DNA of 34,609 nucleotides from an uncultured Prevotella sp. (GTDB taxonomy: Bacteria; Bacteroidota; Bacteroidia; Bacteroidales; Bacteroidaceae), in NCBI GenBank assembly GCA_900769275.1, contig CAAGGA010000038.1:1-34609 (forward strand), given 5' to 3'. Within the stretch, counting starts at the first letter, position 1. Each line of letters starts with the position of its first letter. Both the position numbers and the translations under genes were made by a program. The notes below the pieces were generated by a model. That model saw only the letters and a program-made list of their open reading frames with translations. It ran no database searches and had not been told where the DNA came from. Below are positions 1 to 7,777 of the stretch, one piece after another.

Positions 1-732
1 CAGCGTGAGGGTGGGACTTTCAAACTCGTGCTTCATGATAGTCTTTATCTCGTCCTCCGTCAGATACTCACGCTCTTTCACATTCGGACTGATGTGGAAT
101 TGCGCAAACGGATTTCTCGGTATCAGTCCGTTGTAGTGCGCACGCATCACTACTCCTTTCAGCCACATGCAGTGAAGCCATATCGTGGCGTTCTTCAACC
201 CTCTTTCATTCGTGAGGTATGCCGCAAACTCCTTGATGAAATCGGGGGCGAGCTCCAGCATAGACATATCGGTACGTTTGTAGAACGACTTGATGAAAGC
301 CGCTACATAGTTCCTCGAACGTACCATCACCTTATATGTGCCGATGGTACGGTCCTTGCCCACACGTTTGAGGAAGTTGGCGCAGTCCTTGTCAAATGCC
401 CTGACGAGCGTTTCATACTCGCTGCCGATACCCTGATAGGCATTGCGCACCATCTCCGCTGTCACGAACGCTTCACGGTCGGATAACTTTTGATAATGCT
501 TGATGATTTGCGCCTTGATGTTGTCAAGGGCAAGGTTGATGTTTCGTGCCTCTGCACTCTTGCCTTTCGCCTTGTTCCCTTTCACGTCCCAAAGCGTTTT
601 CGGGATGCTCCGCTTGCAACTGAACTACGCCACAGTCCCGTTGATTGTCACCCGTCCCATGATGGGAACAATGCCGTTTTTCTCCTTGCTGCCGTTCACG
701 TAAAACAGCACTTTGAATGTACTTCTTGCCAT
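1..732 (-). pseudogene. Tyrosine-recombinase integrase, 5' part, interrupted by an amber codon and cut by the window edge
   Basis: Translating the minus strand from the ATG at 732..730 gives an N-terminus typical of Bacteroidetes phage-type integrases (MARSTFKVLFYVNGSKEKNG), then a core-binding SAM-like region ending in NPFAQFHISPNVKEREYLT. The frame stays open to the window edge (244 codons), so the catalytic domain (R, HxxR, Y) is off the window. Codon 36 is TAG (627..625), inside GTVA-stop-FSCKRSIP. As I recall the family, this position is glutamine, so a CAG-to-TAG change is the simplest reading. Everything downstream remains in frame with no further stop. These enzymes integrate or excise conjugative or mobilisable elements. 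With the stop read as such, only a 35-residue peptide is made, so I call it a nonsense-mutated gene. Amber suppression or a sequencing error is possible. Confidence 0.85.
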
Positions 733-747
733 ACTCGTTTTTTGTTT

Positions 748-756
748 GCAAAGTTA
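748..756 (-). promoter_or_regulatory. Candidate -7 element of the integrase promoter
   Basis: On the minus strand the sequence TAACTTTGC lies 16-24 nt upstream of the integrase ATG and fits the Bacteroidetes -7 consensus TAnnTTTG. Transcription would start about 10 nt before the ATG, giving a very short leader. I see no clear TTTG at the -33 position. Confidence 0.45.
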
Positions 757-1120
757 CTACTCAACGAGTTAGACCATGTAAGCCAATCGAAGCCATACGG
801 AGAAACTTTCAGTGCCATGTGTTAAAAATCACATTTCAGCGGGTAATGATTTGGAGACCGTTCTTCTTCAATATTCCGCTTTCCTTTGCGTTACCTCATT
901 TTTTCCTTTGGCACCGGTTGGCTTCATAAACGCTTTTATATCAAGCCATTCAGCGCATTTTCGTGCCTTTTATGCCGTTATTCCAGATATATTGCGTAAC
1001 TTTGTAACCGGTAGTCATATCAAATGTTTTTGTAACTGTTTGTTTTTCACCTGTAAAGGTACAAAATATTTGTAAGACTACCAACTTTTTTACAGACTAT
1101 TTCTTATCCCGAACTGATGT
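757..1120. other. Gene-poor stretch between integrase and nitroreductase terminator
   Basis: No convincing coding region on either strand. The short open frames here have no recognisable family features. The only structures I see are an imperfect palindrome around 1060-1074 (TACAAAATATTTGTA) and a minus-strand TACCTTTAC resembling a weak -7 box at about 1056. Because it lies next to an integrase start, this stretch is where an attachment site could be, but no tRNA gene or second repeat copy is visible to define one. Confidence 0.4.
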
Positions 1121-1174
1121 AAACATATATAAAAGCCACTTCTACTGGCGTTGAAGTGGCTTTTATATATGTTT
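1121..1174 (-). terminator. Long perfect hairpin, terminator for the nitroreductase transcript
   Basis: Two 22-bp arms (1121-1142 and 1153-1174) are exact reverse complements around a 10-nt loop. The GC core is GCCACTTC/GAAGTGGC and it is followed on either strand by TTTTATATATG. It sits 62 bp downstream of the nitroreductase stop, and its symmetry means it could stop transcription from both sides. Confidence 0.85.
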
Positions 1175-1236
1175 GGATTGAGGACAAAGGACTGCACGTT
1201 ATGTCAATGAAAACAATCACTCATAGCATTTCCGAA

Positions 1237-1779
1237 CTATATATAACTGACCGTCTCCGTGAGAGGCTTGCGGGAGTAATGATTGGGCAATGGCTTGGCA
1301 TCATCGGCAGCAAAACCGAGGTCGAGCAACATGAGGATTTCTTCATTTTCTGGCAGTCCGAGTGCCGAATGCAGGTCATCGATATGCACGCAATTGAGCC
1401 AGCAGGAATCTATGCCGGCATTGTATGCGCCAAGCATGAGATGCGTAGCTACTATGGCTGCATCCTCTATACCGGACTGACGGTGATCGGTCTCCGGTCC
1501 CTTTGCCGTGGGATAGGTATATACATTTGTCTTGTCGTATGCTACTACGAGTACGGTAGGTGCTCCGTAGCGACATGGCGTGCAGGCATCTATCTTGGCA
1601 AGTCCTTCCTGCGACTGCACTACATAGATATGTTGCTCCTGTAGGTTCTTTGCCGTGGGAGCGAGTCTTCCGGCTTCAAGGACAGCCTGCAGTTGGGTGT
1701 CACTCAGTTGTTTGTCACTATTATATTTCTTGCATGAATAGCGATTCCTTATTACTTCTGTAAATTCCATATTCTGCAT
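1237..1779 (-). CDS. Nitroreductase-family FMN oxidoreductase
   Basis: A 180-residue protein of normal length for the small nitroreductase family, which uses FMN and NAD(P)H to reduce nitro compounds, quinones or flavins. The N-terminal NRYSCKKYN matches the FMN-phosphate contact R-S-x-R/K-x-Y. APTAKNLQ (about residues 41-48) matches the conserved AP-(S/T)-x-x-N-x-Q loop, and the C-terminal half has the usual glycine-containing segment before the last helix (LDLGFAADDAKPLPN). It follows the CE12 gene by 84 bp on the same strand, with no clear promoter between them, so it is probably the last gene of that transcript. The physiological substrate cannot be told from sequence. A second in-frame ATG four codons in (MEFTEVIRNRYS) is an equally good start. 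Confidence 0.85.
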   Translation of the reverse strand: MQNMEFTEVIRNRYSCKKYNSDKQLSDTQLQAVLEAGRLAPTAKNLQEQHIYVVQSQEGLAKIDACTPCRYGAPTVLVVAYDKTNVYTYPTAKGPETDHRQSGIEDAAIVATHLMLGAYNAGIDSCWLNCVHIDDLHSALGLPENEEILMLLDLGFAADDAKPLPNHYSRKPLTETVSYI

Positions 1780-1809
1780 TTAAGGTGGGTTCTGTTAAGG
1801 TGGGTTCTA
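1780..1809 (-). repeat. 15-bp tandem duplication in the nitroreductase leader
   Basis: The 15-bp unit TTAAGGTGGGTTCTG (plus strand) occurs twice back to back, with one difference at the last base, immediately before the nitroreductase start codon. In the mRNA it reads as two A/C-rich units, AGAACCCACCTTAA, next to the AUG. It resembles the A/C-rich repeated leaders elsewhere in the window. Confidence 0.85.
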
Positions 1810-1863
1810 TTAATTTGCACATTGTCGTTATACCTGTGCCTCAAGTGCCGCTTTTCCTTGCGC

Positions 1864-3708
1864 CTACTTCTTGAGATACTCAACCAATGGACTGTTGATA
1901 CGTCTCAATCCTTTTGCAAGGCTTGCAGCATTGTTGCGTGCTCCAAGGAGACTGGTGTGGGTATGGTCATGGTTGTAGTAAAGAGAGGCTTTCTCCTTGC
2001 TTCCGCAATGCTTGTCGAGAAAGTCGGCAGAGATATTATGTATATCTACAAAGGCAACACCCTGTTCGTCAGCTATCTCCTTACACCACTGAGGGATGTA
2101 GTTGTCGTTGCGTCGCTCGATATACTGCTTGTTCTTCTTCTCCTTGACACGATAGAAAGAGCCCTTTACTGTACCGCTCCCCTTATGCCACTCATTGCGT
2201 GGAGTGAACGAGAGCAACACGGGGATTGCTCCTTTCTCCTTACAGTCCTGTATCATCTTACGCAGATACCATCCGAACGAATAGACCACGAGGTTCTTGC
2301 CATTGCTCTTAAGGTGATAGACGTGAGATGTATCCTTTGCACAGGCAATGACGCCTCGTTCCTTATCCTTGTCGATACCGCCTATATCATTATGCCCGAA
2401 CTGGATAAGGACGTAGTCACCGGGACGGAGAGTGCGATAGACCTCCTCCCAACGGTTCTCCAAAAGGTATGTGCGCGTAGAGCGACCAGCCTTTGCACAG
2501 TTGATGAACGTACACTTTGCTTCATCAAAGACAGTATATGCCTGCGAGCCCCAGCCCCACATACCGTCCGGTTTCCTGTCCTCGTTCTTGCCTGTGGAGT
2601 CACCACACAGGAATATGCGTACTTTCTGTTTTTTTTCTTCCGCAGTCTTCCTACGTGATGTCACGTTGCCCTGTGCATCGTAATTGTCCGGCTCCCATGC
2701 AAGGAGTTTCTCTTCATAATCAGGGCATACCTTATCCTTTATCAGATAAGACTTCAGACGTAGCAGGGCTTCCTTTTCCACAAGGAAGAGACTATCGGAG
2801 GTGTTCAGCGCCGTATTGTCATCAAGATTGAGACACAGAATACCCTCAGCTGCCGATTCTGCATTCATCCTCGCTCCGAAGGCACTGGAATGTATCTTGT
2901 CAAGATAGAAATGATAATTCGTCTTCCATTTGCCGTATGTCTCCAGTTTACGCGCTGATATGTCGTTGAGATCCACCACCGGCACGTTCATCTCCTTGCC
3001 TATGGCGAAGATAGCGGGGGTGAAGTCTTTGAGCTTACGCTGGATTGTCTTGCCATCTACCTCGTAATCGTTGCGTGGCGTAAGGGTAAAGAGTACCGGT
3101 ATTGCTCCCCTTTGACGTACCTCGTTGATAAATCGTCGAGTGTATCCTCCGAACGTATATACGGTATCCTGACATTGCTTCACCTTATTATATATAATGA
3201 CGGAATCCTCCGCAAGACTGAGTTTTCCATGAGGACGATAAGATGAGCGTGCCCTTATCTCGTCAATCGGACCATTGTCATTATGTCCGAGTTCAAGGAA
3301 AACGTAGTCTCCCTTACGGAGACCTGCTATGGTACGTTGCCAAAGGTCAGGCGACTTGTAGAAAGTACGCGGACTTGTGCCTCCGAGAGCGTGGTTTTCT
3401 ACGGTCACCTTGTCAGCATCATAGTACTCATGCTCGTAATATCCCCATCCCCATTGTCCGTTGTCACCGTTGCCTCTTGTCCCTGTACGCATGGTGGAGT
3501 TTCCTACAAGGAATATCACGGGGTTGTCGCCTTTTCTTGAAGAACCGGAAACCGGGCGCGCCTGATTTGCGATGTCAATGGAATCGGCAGTAAGGTCGCG
3601 CACGCCATTGATGTCAATCCAGATGTCTCCCTGCTCGTTGTTGTTCTGCGCATTGGCTGATAGCGATGCCAATGCAAGGTAAATAGTCAGTGTAGTCAGT
3701 ATTTTCAT
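1864..3708 (-). CDS. Secreted tandem-domain SGNH (CE12-type) esterase, probable rhamnogalacturonan acetylesterase
   Basis: 614 residues: a signal peptide (residues 1-20, ending SANA) and two complete SGNH hydrolase domains in tandem. Domain 1 has GNST (nucleophile Ser71), GHND (141-144) and DKIH (Asp270/His273). Domain 2 has GDST (Ser371), GHND (438-441) and DHTH (Asp581/His584). Both carry the CE12-like segment WGWG after the nucleophile. CE12 enzymes remove acetyl groups from rhamnogalacturonan or other pectin chains. Domain 1 has Asn where most family members have Asp in block I, while domain 2 is canonical. The CE8 pectinesterase 5 kb away supports a pectin role. Most CE12 proteins have a single domain, so the duplication is notable. 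Exact substrate is inferred from the family. Confidence 0.85.
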   Translation of the reverse strand: MKILTTLTIYLALASLSANAQNNNEQGDIWIDINGVRDLTADSIDIANQARPVSGSSRKGDNPVIFLVGNSTMRTGTRGNGDNGQWGWGYYEHEYYDADKVTVENHALGGTSPRTFYKSPDLWQRTIAGLRKGDYVFLELGHNDNGPIDEIRARSSYRPHGKLSLAEDSVIIYNKVKQCQDTVYTFGGYTRRFINEVRQRGAIPVLFTLTPRNDYEVDGKTIQRKLKDFTPAIFAIGKEMNVPVVDLNDISARKLETYGKWKTNYHFYLDKIHSSAFGARMNAESAAEGILCLNLDDNTALNTSDSLFLVEKEALLRLKSYLIKDKVCPDYEEKLLAWEPDNYDAQGNVTSRRKTAEEKKQKVRIFLCGDSTGKNEDRKPDGMWGWGSQAYTVFDEAKCTFINCAKAGRSTRTYLLENRWEEVYRTLRPGDYVLIQFGHNDIGGIDKDKERGVIACAKDTSHVYHLKSNGKNLVVYSFGWYLRKMIQDCKEKGAIPVLLSFTPRNEWHKGSGTVKGSFYRVKEKKNKQYIERRNDNYIPQWCKEIADEQGVAFVDIHNISADFLDKHCGSKEKASLYYNHDHTHTSLLGARNNAASLAKGLRRINSPLVEYLKK

Positions 3709-3729
3709 GATTGTTCCTTAATAAATAAT

Positions 3730-3786
3730 CCCCTATTCCCTACCCTGTTCCTTGCATTTGGAAGGAAAAAGGGTAGAGGATAGGGG
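3730..3786 (-). repeat. Imperfect long hairpin between acyl-CoA dehydrogenase and CE12 genes
   Basis: Arms 3730-3753 and 3762-3786 are near-complementary (CCCCTATTCCCTACCCTG against the reverse complement of the second arm) around a GCATTTGG loop, with a few mismatches and one bulge. In the mRNA it falls between the stop of the acyl-CoA dehydrogenase and the start of the CE12 gene. A terminator is possible but no T-tract follows the stem. It shares the position, but not the sequence, of the other junction hairpins. Confidence 0.7.
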
Positions 3787-3801
3787 TATTGTCATTATGT
3801 A

Positions 3802-5556
3802 TTACTTACGATAGTCGGCAAGGTCTTCCGGTGTAGCATTCATCACGAAGTTGTAATGACGCTCTATCTCGGAAGCCACATAGCGGTTATATACGCGTGC
3901 AGACTGTCCGAAGAGTTCAGGAGCCTTGCTTGCGTCACCGATAAGCAGCAACGACATGATGATGTCGGCAGCCATCTCATACAGATGACGGATTACGAAA
4001 TCCTTGAACTCGTCACATTTCTTCTCATTGACGTAAGCCACGGCTTCATTGTATTTCTCCGCCATCCTGACACATTTTTCCTTGAGGGGAGCAAACTCCT
4101 CTGCACACCAGTTGTCGCATCCGGCACTTGCAGGGGCCTGACCGCTCTGAAGCATTTCTGCTATCACACTGCCATAGAAGCCATTGGTAATGTATCTTCC
4201 CGCAGCAACGGTCTGCAACTGTGTCGTACCCTCATAGATGGAAAGGATGCGTGCATCGCGATAGAGACGCTGACAGGCATACTCCAGCATGAAGCCGGAG
4301 CCGCCGTGTACCTGTATGCCATCGTACGTATTCTGGTTGGCATACTCAGAAGTCATGCCCTTTGCCAATGGGGTGAAGGCATCAGCGAGCTTGGAATAGG
4401 TCTTGCATTCATTGCGCTCTTCCGGAGTGAGTTTTCCGCCCTCTGCCTTGCGTTCGCGCTCTATGTCCTCAAGTATCTTATACACATCGACATAACGGCT
4501 CGTAGCATAGAGCATGGAACGACCGGCAGCAAGCTTTGCTTTCATAATGGCAAGCATATCATACACTGCGGGGAACTCTATGATAGCCTTACCGAACTGC
4601 TTGCGTTCCTTGGCGTATGCGAGGGCTTCGTTATATGCCATCTGCGATACACCCGTGCTCTGTCCTGCTATGCCGAGACGTGCTCCGTTCATAAGTCCCA
4701 TGACGTACTTGATAAGTCCCATCTTGCGTGAACCGCAAAGTTCTGCCTTAGCGTTCTTATAGACAAGCTCGCAGGTCGGAGAGCCGTGAATGCCCAGTTT
4801 ATTCTCAAGACGACGTACATCTACACCTCCCTGATTCTTGTCATAGATGAACATTGAGAGTCCACGTCCATCGCGTGTACCTTCCTCAGAGCGTGCGAGT
4901 ACGAGGTGGATGTCGGAGTCACCATTGGTAATGAAACGCTTGCATCCGTTCAGTCGCCAGCAGTCTTCCTTTTCATCGTAAGTAGCCTTGAGCATCACGG
5001 ACTGTAGGTCGGAGCCTGCATCCGGCTCGGTCAGGTCCATAGACATTGTCTCTCCGGCGCATACACGTGGTACATAACGCTGACGCTGATCCTCATCACC
5101 GAACTCATAAAGAGTCTCTATACAGTCCTGCAATGACCATATATTCTCGAAACCAGTGTCAGCCGTAGCAACCATCTCGTTGATGGCAGAATAGACAGCC
5201 ATAGGGAAGTTGAGACCACCATAGCGTCGCGGCATGGTAACACCGTTTAGTCCCGCCTTTATCGTAGCGTCCAGATTCTCATAAGTCTTTGACGCATATA
5301 TCATTCTGTTATTCTCAAGATGAGGTCCCTCTGCATCGACAGCCTCAGCGTTGGGAGCTACGACGTTAGCCATTACATCACCTGCCAGTTCAAGGACGCG
5401 GTCGTATGAGTCCAAGGCATCCTCGAAATTCTCCGGTGCATAGTCATATTTATCCGCATCAGCGAAGTTACGCTCCTTAAGTTCTACGATATGCTTGAGG
5501 AGGGGATGACTGAGATAGAACTTTATCTCAGGATTATCTGTATAAAAGTTTGCCAT
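3802..5556 (-). CDS. Acyl-CoA dehydrogenase, long form
   Basis: A 584-residue FAD acyl-CoA dehydrogenase, which puts a double bond into acyl-CoA (or, run in reverse with ETF, reduces an enoyl-CoA). Visible family motifs are LTEPDAGSD (175-183), FITNGDSD (208-215), RKQFGK (318-323) and QVHGGSGF (415-422). The catalytic base is in YEGTTQLQ (Glu442). It is longer than the usual roughly 380-residue enzymes because of a charged insertion near 360-385 and an extra C-terminal helical domain (about 470-584). The stop of etfA overlaps its start as TAATG, so the two are translationally coupled, and ETF is almost certainly its electron partner. A role in propionate formation from acrylyl-CoA or in butyryl-CoA chemistry is possible but not shown by the sequence. 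Confidence 0.9.
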   Translation of the reverse strand: MANFYTDNPEIKFYLSHPLLKHIVELKERNFADADKYDYAPENFEDALDSYDRVLELAGDVMANVVAPNAEAVDAEGPHLENNRMIYASKTYENLDATIKAGLNGVTMPRRYGGLNFPMAVYSAINEMVATADTGFENIWSLQDCIETLYEFGDEDQRQRYVPRVCAGETMSMDLTEPDAGSDLQSVMLKATYDEKEDCWRLNGCKRFITNGDSDIHLVLARSEEGTRDGRGLSMFIYDKNQGGVDVRRLENKLGIHGSPTCELVYKNAKAELCGSRKMGLIKYVMGLMNGARLGIAGQSTGVSQMAYNEALAYAKERKQFGKAIIEFPAVYDMLAIMKAKLAAGRSMLYATSRYVDVYKILEDIERERKAEGGKLTPEERNECKTYSKLADAFTPLAKGMTSEYANQNTYDGIQVHGGSGFMLEYACQRLYRDARILSIYEGTTQLQTVAAGRYITNGFYGSVIAEMLQSGQAPASAGCDNWCAEEFAPLKEKCVRMAEKYNEAVAYVNEKKCDEFKDFVIRHLYEMAADIIMSLLLIGDASKAPELFGQSARVYNRYVASEIERHYNFVMNATPEDLADYRK

Positions 5557-6596
5557 TATTTATTGTTCTGCTTGTAGTACTTGATAAGTTTCGGTAGCAC
5601 TTCCTCTACAGTGCCGTTGATGACATAGTCTGCAATGGCATTGATAGGTGCTTCCGGATCGCTGTTGATAGAGATGATGATGCCCGCATCCTGCATACCT
5701 GCAATGTGCTGTATCTGTCCTGAGATTCCACACGCGATATACACCTTGGGATGAACCGTGATACCTGTCTGACCAATCTGACGGTCATTGTCTATCCATC
5801 CTGCATCTACTGCAGCACGGCTTGCTCCCACCTCTGCATGGATTTCTCTGGCAAACTCAAAGAGTTGTCCGAAGCCCTCCTTGGAGCCTACGCCGTAACC
5901 GCCTGCCACTACAATGCTTGCACCTTTGAGATTGTGCTTGGCTTCCTCGACGTGACGGTCGAGAACCTTCACCACATATTCTGTCTCCGGAACATATTTT
6001 GCCACATCATGGCGGATAACTTCCGAGTTATAGTTCTCGTCCACCACTTCTTTTTTCATAACTCCCTCACGCACCGTTGCCATCTGGGGGCGGTGCAGCG
6101 GATTGACGATAGTGGCAACGATGTTACCTCCGAATGCAGGACGTATCTGATAGAGCTGATTCTCGAAGTGCCTGTCTTCAAGCACGCCCTCGTCATTTTT
6201 CATCTTCATGTCGAAGTCTCCGATTTCCAGTTCTGTACAATCCGCTGTCAATCCGCTGAACAAGGCTGATGACACGCGCGGACCGAGGTCACGTCCGATT
6301 ACCGTGGCACCCATAAGGCATATCTGCGGCTGTTCCTCCTTAAAGAGGTTTACCACGAGAGCGGTATGAGGATTTGATGTATATGGGAAGAGTCCCTCTG
6401 CATCAAAGACATGGACTCTGTCAACACCATATTTCTTCACCTGGTTCTCTACGCCCTCAAGACCGGAACCGGCAATGATACATTCCAGTTGTACGCCAAG
6501 AGTATTGGCGAGTTTGCGTCCCTTTGTCAGGAGTTCAAGGGCTACGTCCTTCACTTTCGTGCCCTCAATTTCGCAATATACAAATACGTTATTCAT
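5556..6596 (-). CDS. etfA: Electron transfer flavoprotein alpha subunit
   Basis: 346 residues. The C-terminal half carries the EtfA FAD-binding domain: VVAGGYGVGSKEGF, ASRAAVDAGW, RQIGQTGITVHPKVYIACGISG and QHIAGM with INSDPEAPI. It binds FAD and shuttles electrons between acyl-CoA dehydrogenase and a second partner. Gene order etfB-etfA-dehydrogenase, with a 111-bp gap after etfB and a 1-nt TAATG overlap into the dehydrogenase, points to one operon. The residues distinguishing electron-bifurcating from ordinary ETFs cannot be assigned with certainty from inspection. Confidence 0.95.
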   Translation of the reverse strand: MNNVFVYCEIEGTKVKDVALELLTKGRKLANTLGVQLECIIAGSGLEGVENQVKKYGVDRVHVFDAEGLFPYTSNPHTALVVNLFKEEQPQICLMGATVIGRDLGPRVSSALFSGLTADCTELEIGDFDMKMKNDEGVLEDRHFENQLYQIRPAFGGNIVATIVNPLHRPQMATVREGVMKKEVVDENYNSEVIRHDVAKYVPETEYVVKVLDRHVEEAKHNLKGASIVVAGGYGVGSKEGFGQLFEFAREIHAEVGASRAAVDAGWIDNDRQIGQTGITVHPKVYIACGISGQIQHIAGMQDAGIIISINSDPEAPINAIADYVINGTVEEVLPKLIKYYKQNNK

Positions 6597-6707
6597 ATTT
6601 TCCAGTTTTCAGGTTTCCGTTTTCCCTGCCTGCCTTTCGTGTCACGACACTGCCGTCGAAAAAGAAAAAAACAGTACAGACCTTTTTCATCCGGAAGCCT
6701 TGACAAA

Positions 6708-7589
6708 TTAGCCAATAATCTTTTCGTTGATAAGTTCTGCTATGAGGCTGTTGATATCCTCGTCCGATGAGGTGAGAGTACGATTTTCCTTCGCCTTGAA
6801 GACAATATTCTTTACAGCCTTCACGTTGGTGGGTGAACCAGCCTTGCCAATCTGCTTTGGATCACAGTCTATGTCCGCCGCTCCCCACTGCGTGATATTG
6901 AGGAAAGGTTTTCTTGCAATGAGAGCCTCGTATGCTTCCGCTTCTTCCGGCTTGCGCTCTGCGGGGACTGTTGCCCTCTTGTATTTCATCACGAGTTTGG
7001 CATTTCTCGGACGACAAGGAGCCGCACTGCCATTTACTGTCACGACAAGAGGGAGCGGAGCTTCTACGGTCTCTACGCCACCATCAATATGGCGGCGGAT
7101 AACTACCTTTCTCGCCTCCTCATCAAGCGAGAGGATTTCCTCTGCATACGTTACCTGTGTAAGACCCAATTTCTCTGCTATCTGCGGTCCTACCTGTGCG
7201 GTATCACCGTCAATAGCCTGTCTGCCTCCAAGGATGATGTCGAAATCTCCGATTTTCCTGATTGCCTGGGCAAGTGTATAACTGGTGGCAAGCGTGTCTG
7301 CGCCACCGAGCGGACGGTCAGTTACAACATAACCATGGTCTGCACCACGATAAAGAGCCTCACGCACTACTTCCGCAGACTTCGGCAATCCCATGGTAAC
7401 TACGGAAATGACCGAACCCGGAAACTGTTCCTTGAGACGCAGAGCCTGCTCAAGTGCGTTTAGGTCATCAGGGTTGAAGATAGCCGGCAGGGCAGCACGA
7501 TTTATAGTGCCCTCCGGAGTCATTGCGTCAGGACCTACATTGTGAGTGTCAGGTACCTGCTTTGCAAGTACAACAATTCTTAAACTCAT
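6708..7589 (-). CDS. etfB: Electron transfer flavoprotein beta subunit
   Basis: 293 residues with the EtfB fold. The N-terminus is IVVLAKQVPDT, followed by NPDDLNALEQAL. The family signature around 121-138 (QAIDGDTAQVGPQIAEKLG) forms the nucleotide-binding loop, and the segment ending VNGSAAPCRPRN is the recognition-loop side. It pairs with the etfA product. It is first in the etfB-etfA-dehydrogenase operon, and a well-formed promoter lies about 100 nt upstream. The length is somewhat above the usual 250-265 residues, owing mainly to the C-terminal tail after residue 225. Confidence 0.95.
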   Translation of the reverse strand: MSLRIVVLAKQVPDTHNVGPDAMTPEGTINRAALPAIFNPDDLNALEQALRLKEQFPGSVISVVTMGLPKSAEVVREALYRGADHGYVVTDRPLGGADTLATSYTLAQAIRKIGDFDIILGGRQAIDGDTAQVGPQIAEKLGLTQVTYAEEILSLDEEARKVVIRRHIDGGVETVEAPLPLVVTVNGSAAPCRPRNAKLVMKYKRATVPAERKPEEAEAYEALIARKPFLNITQWGAADIDCDPKQIGKAGSPTNVKAVKNIVFKAKENRTLTSSDEDINSLIAELINEKIIG

Positions 7590-7691
7590 TTAATTGTCTT
7601 GTTTAGTTATTACGTTATTAATCTTGTACTCTTTGTGTTGTGCAGCCAGAATATCGTGTGGTTAGTTACACGTGTGCGCACGAAAAGTGAT

Positions 7692-7724
7692 GCAAAGATA
7701 CTCATAAATATCGGGATACGCAAA
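7692..7724 (-). promoter_or_regulatory. Promoter of the etfB-etfA-acyl-CoA dehydrogenase operon
   Basis: On the minus strand TTTG (7724..7721) is followed after exactly 20 nt by TATCTTTGC (7700..7692), the complete Bacteroidetes sigma-ABfr-type consensus TTTG-N19-21-TAnnTTTG. The predicted transcript start is near 7686, leaving a leader of about 95 nt before etfB. Its -33 end touches the T-tract of the transporter terminator. Confidence 0.8.
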
Positions 7725-7727
7725 AAA

Positions 7728-7766
7728 AACAAAACAAAAAAGCATATTCCTTTCGAGAATATGCTT
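7728..7766 (-). terminator. Rho-independent terminator of the SBF transporter gene
   Basis: A 10-bp stem (7740-7749 and 7757-7766, AAGCATATTC/GAATATGCTT) with a 7-nt loop is followed on the minus strand by TTTTTTGTTTTG. It begins 12 bp after the transporter stop codon and directly abuts the etfB promoter. Confidence 0.9.
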
Positions 7767-7777
7767 CCTTTATCGTG

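Noticed and set aside
1..732. Alternative genetic code in this window
   Set aside because: Several complete genes end in TAG as a normal stop (for example the CE8 pectinesterase, lpxB and the tandem CE12 esterase), so a host-wide TAG reassignment is excluded. Only element-specific suppression remains possible.
733..1120. tRNA gene or attachment site next to the integrase
   Set aside because: No cloverleaf-like sequence or second copy of a core repeat is visible, so no attL/attR can be defined.
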